A DNA stretch of 64,000 bases, from the NCBI GenBank assembly GCA_038502055.1, contig JAXRKN010000043.1:7254001-7318000 (forward strand). Direction: 5' to 3'. Below are positions 9,296-22,171 of the stretch, piece by piece (position 1 is the first letter of the stretch; every line of letters begins with the position of its first letter). Under the pieces are notes generated by a model. The model did not search any database, was not told the DNA's origin, and worked only from the letters and a program-made list of their open reading frames with translations. The DNA comes from Tanytarsus gracilentus (taxonomy: Eukaryota > Arthropoda > Insecta > Diptera > Chironomidae). The translations under genes and the position numbers were made by a program.

Positions 9296-11877
9296 TGGAA
9301 ATGGCAACGCCGTTTGCAGACCCATCTTGTTAAATTTTGAAAATCTTCTTCTTTGCTTTAATTATTTTTATTTTCCTAACTGACAAATTTTCTTATTTCC
9401 CTAGCTGTAAAATTATTTTTTAATGGAATTTCCCTAAATTTTTAGCTTCCTCAAAATCTTTAATTTTCATCAAAAAAATAATTTTATCGCAATTTAATTC
9501 CATCCACATATGTAAATAATTTTATTTTCTCATTGTTCAAGAGCACTTACAAGTAAAACAGAAGGAAAAATAAATTTTCTTTTTGGTTTTAATTACATTC
9601 CCAACCCTCTCATAAAACCATCAAAAATGAAATTTTCCAGTCTCCCTCTTTTTTCTTTCAAGAATATGTTCATGATGATAATAAGTAAAAAGAGGAAAAA
9701 CAAAACCATTTTGAGGGATTTATAGACGAAGGCAATAAAATTTCCTTGTCGGAGGCGAGTGTACAAAATTGTGTGTATGTGTTTTGTAATTGGAATTTTA
9801 TTACGGGTTTGTGTTCAACATTTTGAATTAGAGAAAATTTTTGCGAGATTTATTTTTGCGTCATGTTTTTTGAAATCTTAAAAATGCGCTTGGAATTTTT
9901 CTTTCAAGATTTTTTATTAAGGTTTAAATTTTACTTTTATGATCTGCTTAACCTTCAACATCCATCATGCAAATTTATTCATCTCACCACACGAGCATGT
10001 TTCACTTTATGTCATATAAACCTGTAAAGTGCTAAAATGTGATTTGAATAAATTTTCGCTCATTTTTCTCACGCTCATGCACTTGCGGTTTAGAGCCAAG
10101 GAAATAACAAGATTTTCACGTTAAAAAATAGGCAACCGACTCCATCAATTAATTAAATCAAGATTTTAGATTGAGAATAAAGCAAATTTTATAATCGTCA
10201 AAGTTCACTAGAAAAAAATTATTGAGAGAGGACTCGATTTTCAAAATTAATGTAGCAATTTCAAGAGAAATCTTTTGAGCCGAAATTTAGGGTAAAAACT
10301 TTTCCCCTTTTAATAAATGAGTAAAATGAAATGCTCGGGTAACAATGAGATTAATTTTCCCCTTTCAGAAGGTTGCCAATCCATCTCATTAATGTAAAAT
10401 GATACTGAAGCTAATTCTTTACGAAATAATTGGCGATAAAATTGAAGATTTTTGGAAAATTAATCCTCGGATGGAATTAAAACATAAATTTTCCTCAACT
10501 CCGGCATGTTTTGAAGAAATTTTGACTCTTAATCTCGTTGCCAAGCTTGGTCGAGTTTTAATGGCACTTTAATCGACTTTGATGGTGATTAGTTTTAATT
10601 AATTTGCATCTAAAATTTTGTTGGCAAATCTCCCACGACATGGCATCATGACATTCAATTAATTTTTATGGGCGATAAAATCTTCGAACATTACACAATC
10701 AATGCGTTGCTGTGATTTGACATTTTGACCCGGGTTAATGCGCATCGCTTAATAATTTCTAATCTCTTGATTTGAAAATTCTCAAAATTCGCCACAAAAC
10801 GTGATTTTTCTTCACATGAGTGAATTTCTAAATTTAATGAATTTTCAGCAGAAAAGTTTTCGGCAGCCACAAACACACACAAAAAAGTTTTAAACTCATG
10901 CCTCATTTCATAATGCGGTAAACATTTTAAGCGACGCCATTTATTAAATTATTATGTAGAAAGCCTTCCACCATAAATTCAAGTGATTCGCGCGAAATAC
11001 GTGTGCCGTGGGATAGAAACGTGATTTTCTAAAAACAATTTCCGGTTCACATGCGGTGGAGAGGAAGTGAAGGAGGCGTGAGACGCAAATGAGATGACAT
11101 TATTTAGATTATTTCAAAATATTCATGCGAGAAGCTTTTCGCAGCGATTTTCGAGTTGATAATTCTTCCTCATCTCCGCTGCACGTTTTGAAAATGATTT
11201 TTACAGCTTAATCTTTGAGCGGAATTTATTGAAAATTTTCAGGTTAGATTTTTTTAAGCGATAACAAAAGAATCGAAAATTTAGATTTTCATTGTCAAAA
11301 TTCATTTCTAGATTTTAATTTCTTTATTTTCTCATTTTAAAATTTCCTTGAAATATTTTTCATGCTCAAAAATTTTTAAACTCTCTTTTCAGGATATTTC
11401 CTCGGATATTGTCGTTGATTGAAAATTCAGAGAGGAAATTGAGTTAATATTGAAAATTTCACTTTCAAAAGGATGTTGTCATGTGTCGGAGAAGGCTAAT
11501 CGACGTGTTTATTAAACTTCCGAGAAGAAGCTGAAATTCGCTCAAATTAGCCGGCTCTAATTGATTTTTCAATGTCGCCTCTGTGTTAACGGATGCAGGA
11601 AATTGAAGAGTGAAATTTTGTGTTTGCTTCGGGGGATTTTAAAGCTAGGGTGTAAAATATAAAAAACTTTAATCATAAAAAGTTGTTCAATTTTTTGTGT
11701 AGTGCCACATACCTTAAATATCTCGATGATATTTATTTATCTGACGAAACATCTGACAAGTTACGCGCAACTATCATGACGACATCATAATAAACAGATG
11801 AGTGAGTAAATTTTTTAGAAACAAGAGACAGTCGTAGTTTATCTCCGGGCAGATGAGTGCATAGCATTGTGATCTCG
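9296..11877. other. AT-rich intergenic DNA
   Basis: Between the repeat element and the CUB protease I see no reading frame with family features, no RNA gene and no clear repeat. Base composition is typical of the window's spacers. The 175-bp stretch just before 11878 holds the unmapped promoter of the protease. Confidence 0.6.
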
Positions 11878-13484
11878 ATGATGTTGAAAGTAACCCAACT
11901 TTGTGCTGTCATCGTCCTTACATTTTTCCATTTATCATCAAGCTTATTTGAGTCATGTGATGAGAGCTTCCAGCTAGACACCGACGAGAGCATCGCCATC
12001 GAGTCAGTCACAACCTTGAATGCACGAAATGTGTCATCATGTCGTATGATGCTCATTGCGCCAGCAAACTACATCGTCAAAGTGAAATGCACCTTACAAT
12101 TTGATCAACTCAACTTCACTTTCTGCCCCACAAAGCGCTTCTTTATTTCCGTCGACGGAATCATGACGCTCCATCATGCTCAAAATTTTTGCAATCGCAA
12201 TGGCACTGCGAGAATCGTCAAACGACGTAGCGTCATGAATCGCTTAGTTATGGCTTATGTTTCGAGACGTGATCTCGAAGACGAAAAGTTTACGTGCATT
12301 GCATCGAGAGTGAAGCGAGACTGTGATTGCGGATGGTCGAGGAGGGTGAGAAAGAAAATTTTCATCTATTTAGTTAATGTTAGGGCGGTTCTGTGTGATT
12401 AAAATTTATTAGAGCAGTTACGAAAATTAGTTTTTCACTTGAGAGAGAAAGAAATTGAAATTTTTAACTTTTCTTATTTAACAGAATATTTTTAAATTTA
12501 AAAAATACGTTGTGAAACTTCACATGAAAAAATGCCATTAAATTTATAACGAACTTTTTAAATTCAAAAAATACGTTGTGAAAATTTACAGAGCAAAATC
12601 GTTAATTTTTTAACGTACTATTTAAATTCAAAAAATAATTTTAAATTGGAAAATATTTAGAAAAACTAAAATTTGAATTTTTCAGGCCCGTATTTACAAT
12701 GGCGAGAACGCACTCATGCACGAGTTTCCATCGATGATTGCACTTGTTGCGATTTCAATAAACAAGGTCTTTTGCGGAGGTGTAATAATAACTGAGCGTC
12801 ACGGACTGTCTGGTGCCCATTGTTTTAATGAACCGGAGTATGCTGATATTGCAAATATTGCAGCGTTTGTGGGTGAACATGACATAAAACAGCTCAACGA
12901 GACGATTTACACCGAGTCATATGAGCTCGAGAGCTACACTCGTCACGAAGACTTTGTGAATGATCCGTTTAGTCAGAATCACGATATTGCCATTGTTAAA
13001 ACAAAATTGCCAATTGCATTCAATCTTGCTGTCGGGCCCGCTTGTCTGCCATTCAACTTCGCTCACGAGTAAGAATTTTTTAAATAATTTCCATCGTGTT
13101 TGCGTTCATGTACATATTTTTATTTTTAGAGCATTTGATATGAAGTACGTGTACGCAATTGGCTATGGATTTCTCACTTATATGGAGCCGGAACAAGCGA
13201 CAATTTTGCAGAAGGTTTCATTACAAATTTTGCCCGCGGATAAATGTGAATTTTCGATGAATAGCAGCGACAAAATGTGCACATATGAGCGCGGCAAAGA
13301 CTCGTGCATTTCGGATAGTGGCGGTCCTTTGATCTATTTTACAAAAGGTCGTCAATTTGTGGTCGGCTTAATAAGCTACGGCATTGGTTGTGGATCTACT
13401 TATCCTTCTGTAAATACTCGAATCACATCGTTTCTGCCGTGGATATTAAAAAACACAGATGGAGAAATTTTGTGTCGGAAGTAA
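11878..13484 (+). CDS. secreted CUB-domain trypsin-like serine protease
   Basis: A protease zymogen of about 401 aa. Exons are 11878-12345, 12686-13068 and 13130-13484, all in phase. It has a signal peptide (MMLKVTQLCAVIVLTFFHLSSS), then a cysteine-bearing CUB-like domain (about residues 25-150) ending in CDCGW, which links by disulphide to the catalytic domain in this family. The activation site is R-IYNGENA. The triad is His in SGAHC, Asp in HDIAIV and Ser in SDSGGP. Asp189 (KDSC) predicts trypsin-like cleavage. Position 193, normally Gly, is Ser. Departures from Gly at this site are, to my knowledge, usual in insect CUB proteases. Known relatives act in venom or haemolymph cascades. The first in-frame ATG at 11878 gives the signal peptide. 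Confidence 0.88.
12489..12635. repeat. diverged copies of the foldback micro-element
   Basis: Within intron 1 of the CUB protease, blocks of TTTTTAAATTYAAAAAATACGTTGTG and their inverses occur in a head-to-tail and inverted arrangement. They match the palindrome at 2378-2450. At least two overlapping copies are present. Confidence 0.5.
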
Positions 13485-14880
13485 AGATTTTTTAGGAAAT
13501 TTTGATTGATTGATTGATAAATTTTTTTTTTTACCTAGTAAATCTCTAGTTTTCATCCCCTGACTCTTTTCATGCATGAGCATCCGCTTTCACTTTCACA
13601 ATTGCTCTTCAATCACGCTGCCATTGCTATATTTTTTTATGTGTGCAGATACGCGCATTTGAACCCCCACACTATCAAGTGCTTGAGATCCTTTTTCGCC
13701 TTCTCTCTTTTCACTTTGATTGAGCCATTTATAAATATTTTTTTTCATCTCTCTTCTTCCGCTTTTTTTCATATTATGACGATATACAATACGTTTGGTA
13801 AATTGGATGTTCATCATACGCTTATTGAGCAATTTGCATTTTTTTTACGTAAAATTCATCGAGAGGGAAAATGAAAAAATTTTATTAAAAAAAGAAAGTG
13901 CATGCAAAATGCTGTTGATGCTTTTTTATGTAATGATGATGATGATGAGGGGGAAAATGATGGACACGATAATCTCGTAGGAGTCTGGCGTGCATGCAAT
14001 CACACCCTCAGGATTCATAAATCTTGTCGATGATGACAGAATGGTGGCATCTCGCACGATGGCAATATGATAGGGTGGAAGATTGAGTTGAGTGAATAGT
14101 TTGGATGACATGATAATGGAAAAACTTTTCTTATTTATTTCTGATCCCTTTTCTGGCCTTCTCTTCATCATGTAAAAAGTTCCAGCAAATATCTCGTTGG
14201 CACTTCTCTCGCATGAAAAAGTTTCACTTGCAACTTTTGCCGACGAAGTGACCACAAAGTTTTTATTTTCTCCTTCTTAGTCTGTAATTTGATAATAGCT
14301 TTTGACATCGAAAACAGTTTGTCGACAACTTTAATCCTCTGCGAGCTGCTTTTCGCTATTAAGATAATATTTATGCTGTATTCAACTAATGGCGATGAGA
14401 TAAGTCGCAATTGAAGAATTTAAAAGTGATAAAATTTATTTAATTTTCAAAAGCAAGTAACCAGCACTAAAATAAAGACAGTCGTAATTAAATTTTGTTC
14501 ATTCTTTTAAATTGCTTTCTTCCCGCTGCACTTTTGCGTCAACCATCGAAGCTTTTCTGACGACGATGACAACGGTTCATGCACGTGTGCAACAGATATT
14601 TCGATTTCATGCTCGAACAGATTTTAATTTCAATTGAATGTGCTCAGCAAAAATTGAGCGATTCAACAGCGAAGTGATGGAAAATTGAAACAGAGGGAAA
14701 AAGTTCAATTAATTTATAACCAATGTCTTTTCGGGATTATTGTTGCAGCATAAAATATCGAGTCAATGTACAATTTATTGTGGAGATTTTGAAAGTTTGG
14801 TGACATTAAAAATTTTTAAATTTTAACGATTTTTTTTTAATTAATTTTTTTACGTTAAAATTTTCAATAGAAAATTCAAA

Positions 14881-14980
14881 GATTTAAATTTTAGAAATCC
14901 GTTAATTTTATAATAAACTTTAATTTACAGATTTAAATTTTAGAAATCCGTTAATTTTACAATAAACTTTAATTTTCAAT
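14881..14980. repeat. 49-bp direct duplication
   Basis: Two adjacent copies of a block beginning GATTTAAATTTTAGAAATCC, spaced 49 bp apart (14881 and 14930), with one substitution over most of the unit. Confidence 0.75.
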
Positions 14981-17900
14981 CAAATCTAAGCGGAAATTTT
15001 TAAAATGAAAAAGTTCAATTCAATTTATTTTCGGCCCAAACAAAACTGCAACAGCTGCTGCTTCTAATTGGGTAAATAGAGTTGCTTGATTGTTGTTCGT
15101 TCTGCATTTAATTTAGGTTTAATGAAGCTCTCGATAATTATTTCACGTTAAAAGCTTCATGCTTCATGCTGTACAATACATGGCAGCAGATGCAATAATG
15201 GAAAGAGAAAACTGCTCCTTGCTCTTTCTCTCGTAGGTTATTGAAAATAAATTATTCATTATCTCGAATTTATTTCACATGTTTTTGTGTTGCGTTTTAT
15301 TATGGGGATGAAGATTTTTGCCTTCCTTCGTTTCTCTACTTGTCATTCATTATTTATGAAAATTTCATCTCCCTTTTCCTTCTCATGTCGTTTTATGAGA
15401 CTTTGATTTCACTCAACAATGGATAGAGACACATTTTCGGAGAAGTGCTGTAAAAAAAGATTTTTGGCTGATGAATATTTAAAATTATTTTCCATTTCTA
15501 ACTTTTTGCACCACTCTTAAAATAATTTTGGAAAATATATATTTTTTTATGGAAACGAAGCAAATTGAATTTTAATGGGTTCGTTCCGATGTTATGAAAA
15601 AAACAAATTATTAATGAAAAATCCTGAAACATCAATTATTAAAAAAATCTTTTTTAAGGTTTCTAAAATTTTTTTGTTCTTTTTATTTTTTTCTCATTAA
15701 AGTTTCAATAATGCAATATAAGAAATATGATAAGAAATAGTAATATTTTTTTGCCTTGCAAATTGTAAACGTTTTTAGCAATAATAAAATTGAATATCAT
15801 TACGTTATGTGTGTTATCTCTTTTGATTCTTTTTATTCCATCATAAAACACTTTTTTAACATTTAATTTCTTTGAGTTTGAGATCGAGGTTCGTGGTGAA
15901 CATTTTTATCTCTCGCTAAATTAGAATGAGCAATTTAATAATTTTGAGATTAAAGCAAAATTTGGAATGAAAAAAATTAAGGGGGACTTAAGATATTTTT
16001 ATTTAAAATTAAAATTTATAAAAAAATTTTAAATCTTTATTTTTGAATTTTACTCACAATTTTAATTTTTCAACCTTTTTGATCAATTTATTAAATTCAC
16101 AATAATTTTGTAAATTTTTTTTGTGATAGAAAAAACACGATGAACCCTGATTAATAGGAATTTTAAATATATTTTATATCAGCCTACAGTCTACACACAA
16201 AACACTTGAAAAGGGATTTTTTTTCTCAGGCGGAACTTTTGGAGTTATTTTTTTTGCATATTAAAAATCTTCTAAAAACATTTATTTTTTTTTGCATTTC
16301 AAATATTTTGAAAAATACTTTTCTATTGGCTAAATTTGCATCGTGTAAATAGTTTAATATTTATTAAGGGTGTAAATCGACTAAAGGAATTTTCGAAAAA
16401 ACCGGAAATATTGCATGAAAAAATCTCAGCAGATAAACTCAAAAAATAATCTCCAAAAATTTGATAATTGATTGCTTTTGAGTTTTTTAGATGTTTTGTT
16501 ATTGAAAAAGTCTCCCTAAATTGCATAAATATTACAATGTATATAATCGCCCTTTTTTAGAAAAAACAAGTTATTAATTGTGTAAGAGTGGCATTCACAA
16601 AGTCCTATATAAGGTATAGATATAAATTGTAAAAAGGTGCTTTGATGTCTGAAAAATAGTTTTTCATACTTTTTTTAAATATTGTGTGGCCATTTCTAAA
16701 TATTTTGTATATAATTTTTTTTTATATTTAATTGAAAAAGTTCTAAATATGCAAAAACTTTCTGATCGTGTTTAAAGAACGATTTTCTAAGGAGGAATTT
16801 TAGAAACAACAATCAGCAATTTGTGTATATAATTTTTATGAATTGTGTTTTAATAAATTCGTTAGATTAAAAAATGTTTGATAGAAATAGCAAATTGAGT
16901 GAAGAAATTAAATTAACAAAATTTGCATTTTATTTTTTTAATGATTTACAAATAAAATAGATAGCAATGGAGCTCATGTTTAAGATATGTGTGTGTGCTT
17001 ATTAAATGTGATTTTATGCAAAAATAGAAAAATATTTCACAGTAGCAACGAGACACGGCACGAAGAGAAAAAGAACATTCTATAGGATCAATAAATTCAC
17101 TAACTCTACTCAGTACAAGGATTCTTTGTATACAATCATTAATCAATTAAAAGCACTCGGTATTGTTAATTCATTAAATATATATATTTTTTTCATTATT
17201 GTATTTTTGAAGGTTTTTCTCTTCACTTCTCATTCAAAATCAAATTTTTAAAAAATATTCTTTTCATCCTTTTTAAAAACCCAATTTTTTATTACTTTTT
17301 TTTGTATAATTCGTCTTTAGAACATCATAAAAGTTTTCAAAATAATTCTTAAATATTTTGCAAGTGTGTTGAGTGCGTGAAAAGTCACTAGTTTTTTTTA
17401 TTAATATTGCTTCCGTTGTTCTCATAATTTTATCATTCTCAAAATAGATAAATTGGTCTGACCTTTTTGAATCTTCATCCGAAAAAATTAAATAATATTT
17501 TTTGCTTATTTCGCGCAGAGCCTGATTGTAAGCATCTCAGGCTCCTCTCAATTTTGGCACAAATCAACTTAAAATGTTCAATTTTAATCGTTTTCCCATT
17601 GAGTAATTTTTTTAATAGTGTAAAATGCACATTTAAAATATTCGTAATCGACCTACCGCTATTTTATAGATTGAAAAGGAACAAACGACCAAATTTAATT
17701 TTTTTCTGACATTCAATAACATGAACTTTAAATTTTTGGTTATATGTGGATGAATTTGAAGTTTGAGAGATTTGTGGATAAAATTTCTGAGAATTTTTTA
17801 AATTCAAAAAATAATTCCACAAATCTCGAATAATTTTTAAAAAGTTTGGAAAGCTCACAAATTTTTTTTGAGTATATATTTTAAAATCCACAAGGTTAAT

Positions 17901-20370
17901 TTTTTTTTCGAAGATAAATCGTGAAATATATTATATATAATATTTTGTAAATATATCAAATTGTTAGTTTTCAGTAAAATGTGAGTGTAAGATTATTTTA
18001 TATAAAATTTTCACTTTTCTTAAGACAAGGCAAAAATTACGATATTGAAAAATCAAAAATATGCGTCAAAAATGCATTGTGAGTGAATTGATAATTTTCG
18101 TCTGATAAACCTTTGTCAAAAATAGTTTATATATATGCATAGTTACACACACTTATCAGTGAACATTTTTCATTCATATATAATTTTTCACTGAGGTCTT
18201 TAGTAAGTTCGACAAATACACTTCCATGCTTGATTTTCAAAATGAATATTTTTGCAAAACGTCTGTGTGGTCCTAATTCATGAATTCGCGACACTACAAC
18301 ATCTGTGTAAATGACTTGAGCATTTTTCAATATCTTTCTTGTTAAGCGAATATCATCTAAGCGTAAAAATAAAGCAATTTCAAGTGACATATTCAATATA
18401 ATATGCAATATACGTTCATTTTTACTTGTATTGTCTTTGATCTAATAATTGATGCCGGTAGAATATTTTTTTTTTGAGGGCGTGTGAGTTAAAGTTTGTC
18501 GCAATTCACTTGGAAAATTTTCAATTTCCAAATCAATTGCAGCTGAATTAAAAAATCAATCATTACAGCCTCATTTTGGTACAAAAAACACACACGAAGA
18601 GAAAACGAACACAATTTTAAAAATAAATTTTGTGCACTTTGAGAAAGAAATTCTTTTTTTAAAAAGGCTAGGAAGACTTTGCACAAATTCAATGATTTTT
18701 TTTTTGCATTTTAAATGACATTGAAAATTCCTAAATATTTTTTTTGATATTTTTTTTTCACTGTGCAAAAGCACGAAAAATTTTCTTAATTTTTTTTTGG
18801 TTCATCTAAAATAAGCCAGTTAATAAATTTTCATTTTCATAACAACATGATTTCATTAAGTTATCATTGGTAAGCATTTTCCTGGTTTTATTTATATGAG
18901 TTTAAGAGAAGAGAGTAAAACACTTTGTAAATATATATAAGAGAAATTGAGAGAGAGAGAGATTATTTTTATATAGTAAAACCTTTTTGGATGGAATGGA
19001 CGACGAATAACTACTTTGACGACGCATAAACGCTAAAAATTCTACAGCGTTAAAAAAATTCTATATTTGCGTAACTTTTATAGTCACTTGACTCTATCGA
19101 TGGGAATAACAAACTGCACATAAATTACATAAATCTTGATTATGTCTAGAGTTTATTTTCTGCAGAATTGCAGATTTACTGTTCCTAACAATTTTTAAAG
19201 TCCATTTGAATCAAATAATAAGAGCTGAAAAAATAGAAATTTGTCAACATTCTAGGAGTGAAATTTACTTTCCTGGATTTTCTTTAAAAAAATCAAAAAA
19301 AATAATAAAAGCCAAGCTTTGAATATTTTTACTTATCACAGCATGGTAAAATAAAAATTTTATTTCATATCCAGAAAAAAAAATATATAAAAGGTCAAAA
19401 AATAAATTTACAAGCAAAAAATAAGTCATAAAAAACAAAAAATTCTTGGAATAAAAGTAATTTTTTTTCAGGAATATCCAATAATAAAAAAATACATTTT
19501 CAATAGTAGGGTTAAGTGTAAAAATCATAAGTTGAGTTACTTTTTCATCTGTCTTTGCTGTTTTTTTCACCAATAATAACATTTTCATGGTCATTTGCTT
19601 ATTTGAGTCAATTATAAAGTTTGTCATTCGAAAATAAATTAATTTCTTCCATTGCTTTCAAATTGGAGAATAAATTCAATAGAAAAATTGTAAAATGGCA
19701 CTCTAATTAATGTTTTTTGCTTCTTCTTTTTTCGGTTGCTGTCGATCATCAACATGAAGTCAGCAACAAAATTTTTAAGTATAATTATTTCATGTGCATT
19801 CCTAAACCAATTCATTTAATTATGTCACCTATAAAAAAAGTCTCATAATTCATTTTGTCATTGGATAATTTTTAATAAATCCGTGAAAAACATTTTCAAA
19901 AATTCCTATTAGAATAAAGGATTGATTTTCCACCACATATCTTTATATAAGAAAGGAAAAGTTATGTTTCACTTAGTTTTAATTGACTCGAATCAATTGT
20001 ATTTTAAAAATGTCCATTCAATTGTTCACGCACATTTCATCTCTCGTCGTGTTGTTATTTAATTATGTAAAAACTTTGTCTGTGTTTGTGTGTCAATTAT
20101 GAAAGGTTTGATATGTTAAAATTACTTTGCATTTTTTTATACCAATAAAAACCCACTACACAATTCTACTCAATCTACTCACCGACAATACCAATAATTA
20201 TTTTCTTCTTTTTATAGGTAGGAAATTTCTCAATAATTCTTTTTTTATTTGGGATGATATAAGTTCTTCTCATTCTCAGTATAGAAAATGATAAATTTGT
20301 ACGAAATTGTTTACTTAAAAAAAATCAAAGACAAAAAATTAAAATAAGGGCTTTTCGTTATGGTTTGCAT

Positions 20371-20388
20371 GTGTGTGTGTGTGTGTGT
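20371..20388. repeat. (GT)n microsatellite
   Basis: Nine GT dinucleotides followed by TATATA, in the gene-poor region downstream of the TRIM-NHL gene. Confidence 0.9.
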
Positions 20389-21674
20389 ATATAATTATTT
20401 ACATCCTGAGGAGGTTTTATCAATTTTTTTTATCTTAGTTATTTGAAATTTATTGTTGAATGAGAGTCTCTTAAATTCGTGGGAGGATGTTGACATCTCC
20501 CTTTTGGGATGAAGCTTTTAAACGCAATACTTTCGAACATTGAGCTCAAAATTTTGTATATTACGCTTTTAACTAACGAAACAATTCTCAAAAAAACTAA
20601 ATTATTTTCTTCTTCTTTGTTGATATTTTTGTGCTTATATCCACCATCAATATATTTTTCAAATTTATAGAGCGAAAAGAAATGAATTTAAGTAAAAAGG
20701 ACTCACTCTAAAATGAATTTTCTAAATTCACGACATTTTTTTATAGCAAAAATTGGAAAAAGTTAAACAGGAACATTTTTTTTCACTACGTGATTACCAT
20801 AAATTTTGATCATATTGAGCACAAAGTAAGTTGTGAGAGTTGAAAGTGTATATTTATCAAAGATAAGCATTATTTACTAAATATTAGAGCAATAAATAGA
20901 AAAATACGATAAAAACGGAAGTGTCTTAATTTATCTTTGTTTTTTTTTGAGAGACAGAGAGAGAGATAGAAAGAGAAGAAAATAAAAAAAAAGATTTTCA
21001 TCTTTCGCGTTTTTATGTCCTTTCAACATTTCTTCTCATATTTTGTGTTAATTTTTCATTCAATAAATATTCATTATGATGTATATGTTTTAAAATGTAA
21101 AAGTAAGGCAAAAATATCATCAAATATACTTTGGATTGTTTCAATACAATATAAATATATAATCTTTCTAAATGCACATTTTTAAAACATTTTAACTAAC
21201 TTTCATTTTTTTGTCGTTCAAGAATTTTTGAGCTTTTTTAATTTTTTTTTGATATTTTTTCATGTTTTTTTTTCTTTTAAAATGGTAAAAGTCTAGTAAA
21301 ACCTGTAAATATTGATTATTGTAAAAATTCATTTCTTTTTTGACGAAAAGAGTCCCTTTCTTAAGCGCTACGAGTTTAATATATATAAGTTTAACAAAAA
21401 AAATGGTTTATCTCTTCCCTAATGTAAACTTCTAAAGCGATTTAAAATGGAAAAATCGTGGGATTTAAATTTTTTTTTTGATAAAAATATTAAACATTGG
21501 ACTTTTAAATGTTTTCTTTTTCAAAAGGAGGAAAATACTTATGTACGCATTTGGGTTTGTCTTAATATATAAATGTGTGTGTGTATTAAATGTGATAGAG
21601 AACGATCAAAAAATAGTTGGCAATTTTCTCTTCATTTCATTAAGATTAAAATTCGTTCTTTGTTGAAGAAATTT

Positions 21675-21833
21675 TTGGGAACGGGAGATTTTTAAATAAA
21701 CTTTATAAAGTATTTAAATTTTTTACACCTCAGTATATAAGGTTTATAAATTTTTCTTACTTTGGTACATAAAGTTTTTACATCTTATATACTTTATGCA
21801 CCTAAACTTTATTTAAGCCTCCCGTTGCCTGGG
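21675..21833. repeat. 160-bp inverted-repeat element (MITE-like)
   Basis: The left end reads GGGAACGGGAGATTTTTAAA and the right end is its approximate inverse (TTTAAGCCTCCCGTTGCC). Internal blocks around TATAAG and ACTTTATAAAG are also mirrored. It looks like an old short MITE. Confidence 0.5.
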
Positions 21834-22105
21834 AATTTTCCTCTTCTTTTACAAAAACTTTTTAATTTTAAGAGTAAGTAAAAATCACACTCAATTTTGT
21901 AAAAAAAAAATAAAACTCAATAATTTGATTAACTCAATAAGTTTTGAGCTTTGTTTAAAACTTAAATCACGCATGAAAATTAAGAGAAAAGGTTCAAAAC
22001 AATTTGAAATGTGATTTTTAATGTTTTCTCATTTAAATATATATATGTAAGAAAACAACTTTATAAAGGCGCAAAATTTTGCTTTTTGTTATTTTTTTTG
22101 ATATT

Positions 22106-22171
22106 TACAGTAAAGGGAAAAAAATTTACGAAAGCTTTAAAGCTTTTGTAATTTTATTCCCCTTTACTGTA
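22106..22171. repeat. 66-bp near-perfect palindrome
   Basis: Arms of 33 nt beginning TACAGTAAAGGG and ending CCCTTTACTGTA meet at AAAGCTTTAAAGCTTT with essentially no loop. This fits a foldback MITE better than a microRNA precursor, because there is no terminal loop. Confidence 0.6.

Noticed and set aside
12960..13484. A 174-codon frame across the last CUB protease intron
   Set aside because: Its first third is in a different frame from the protease and is intronic. The real exon begins at 13130.
22106..22171. MicroRNA precursor
   Set aside because: The palindrome has essentially no terminal loop, and its arms are too perfectly paired and A/T-rich. A MITE is the simpler reading.
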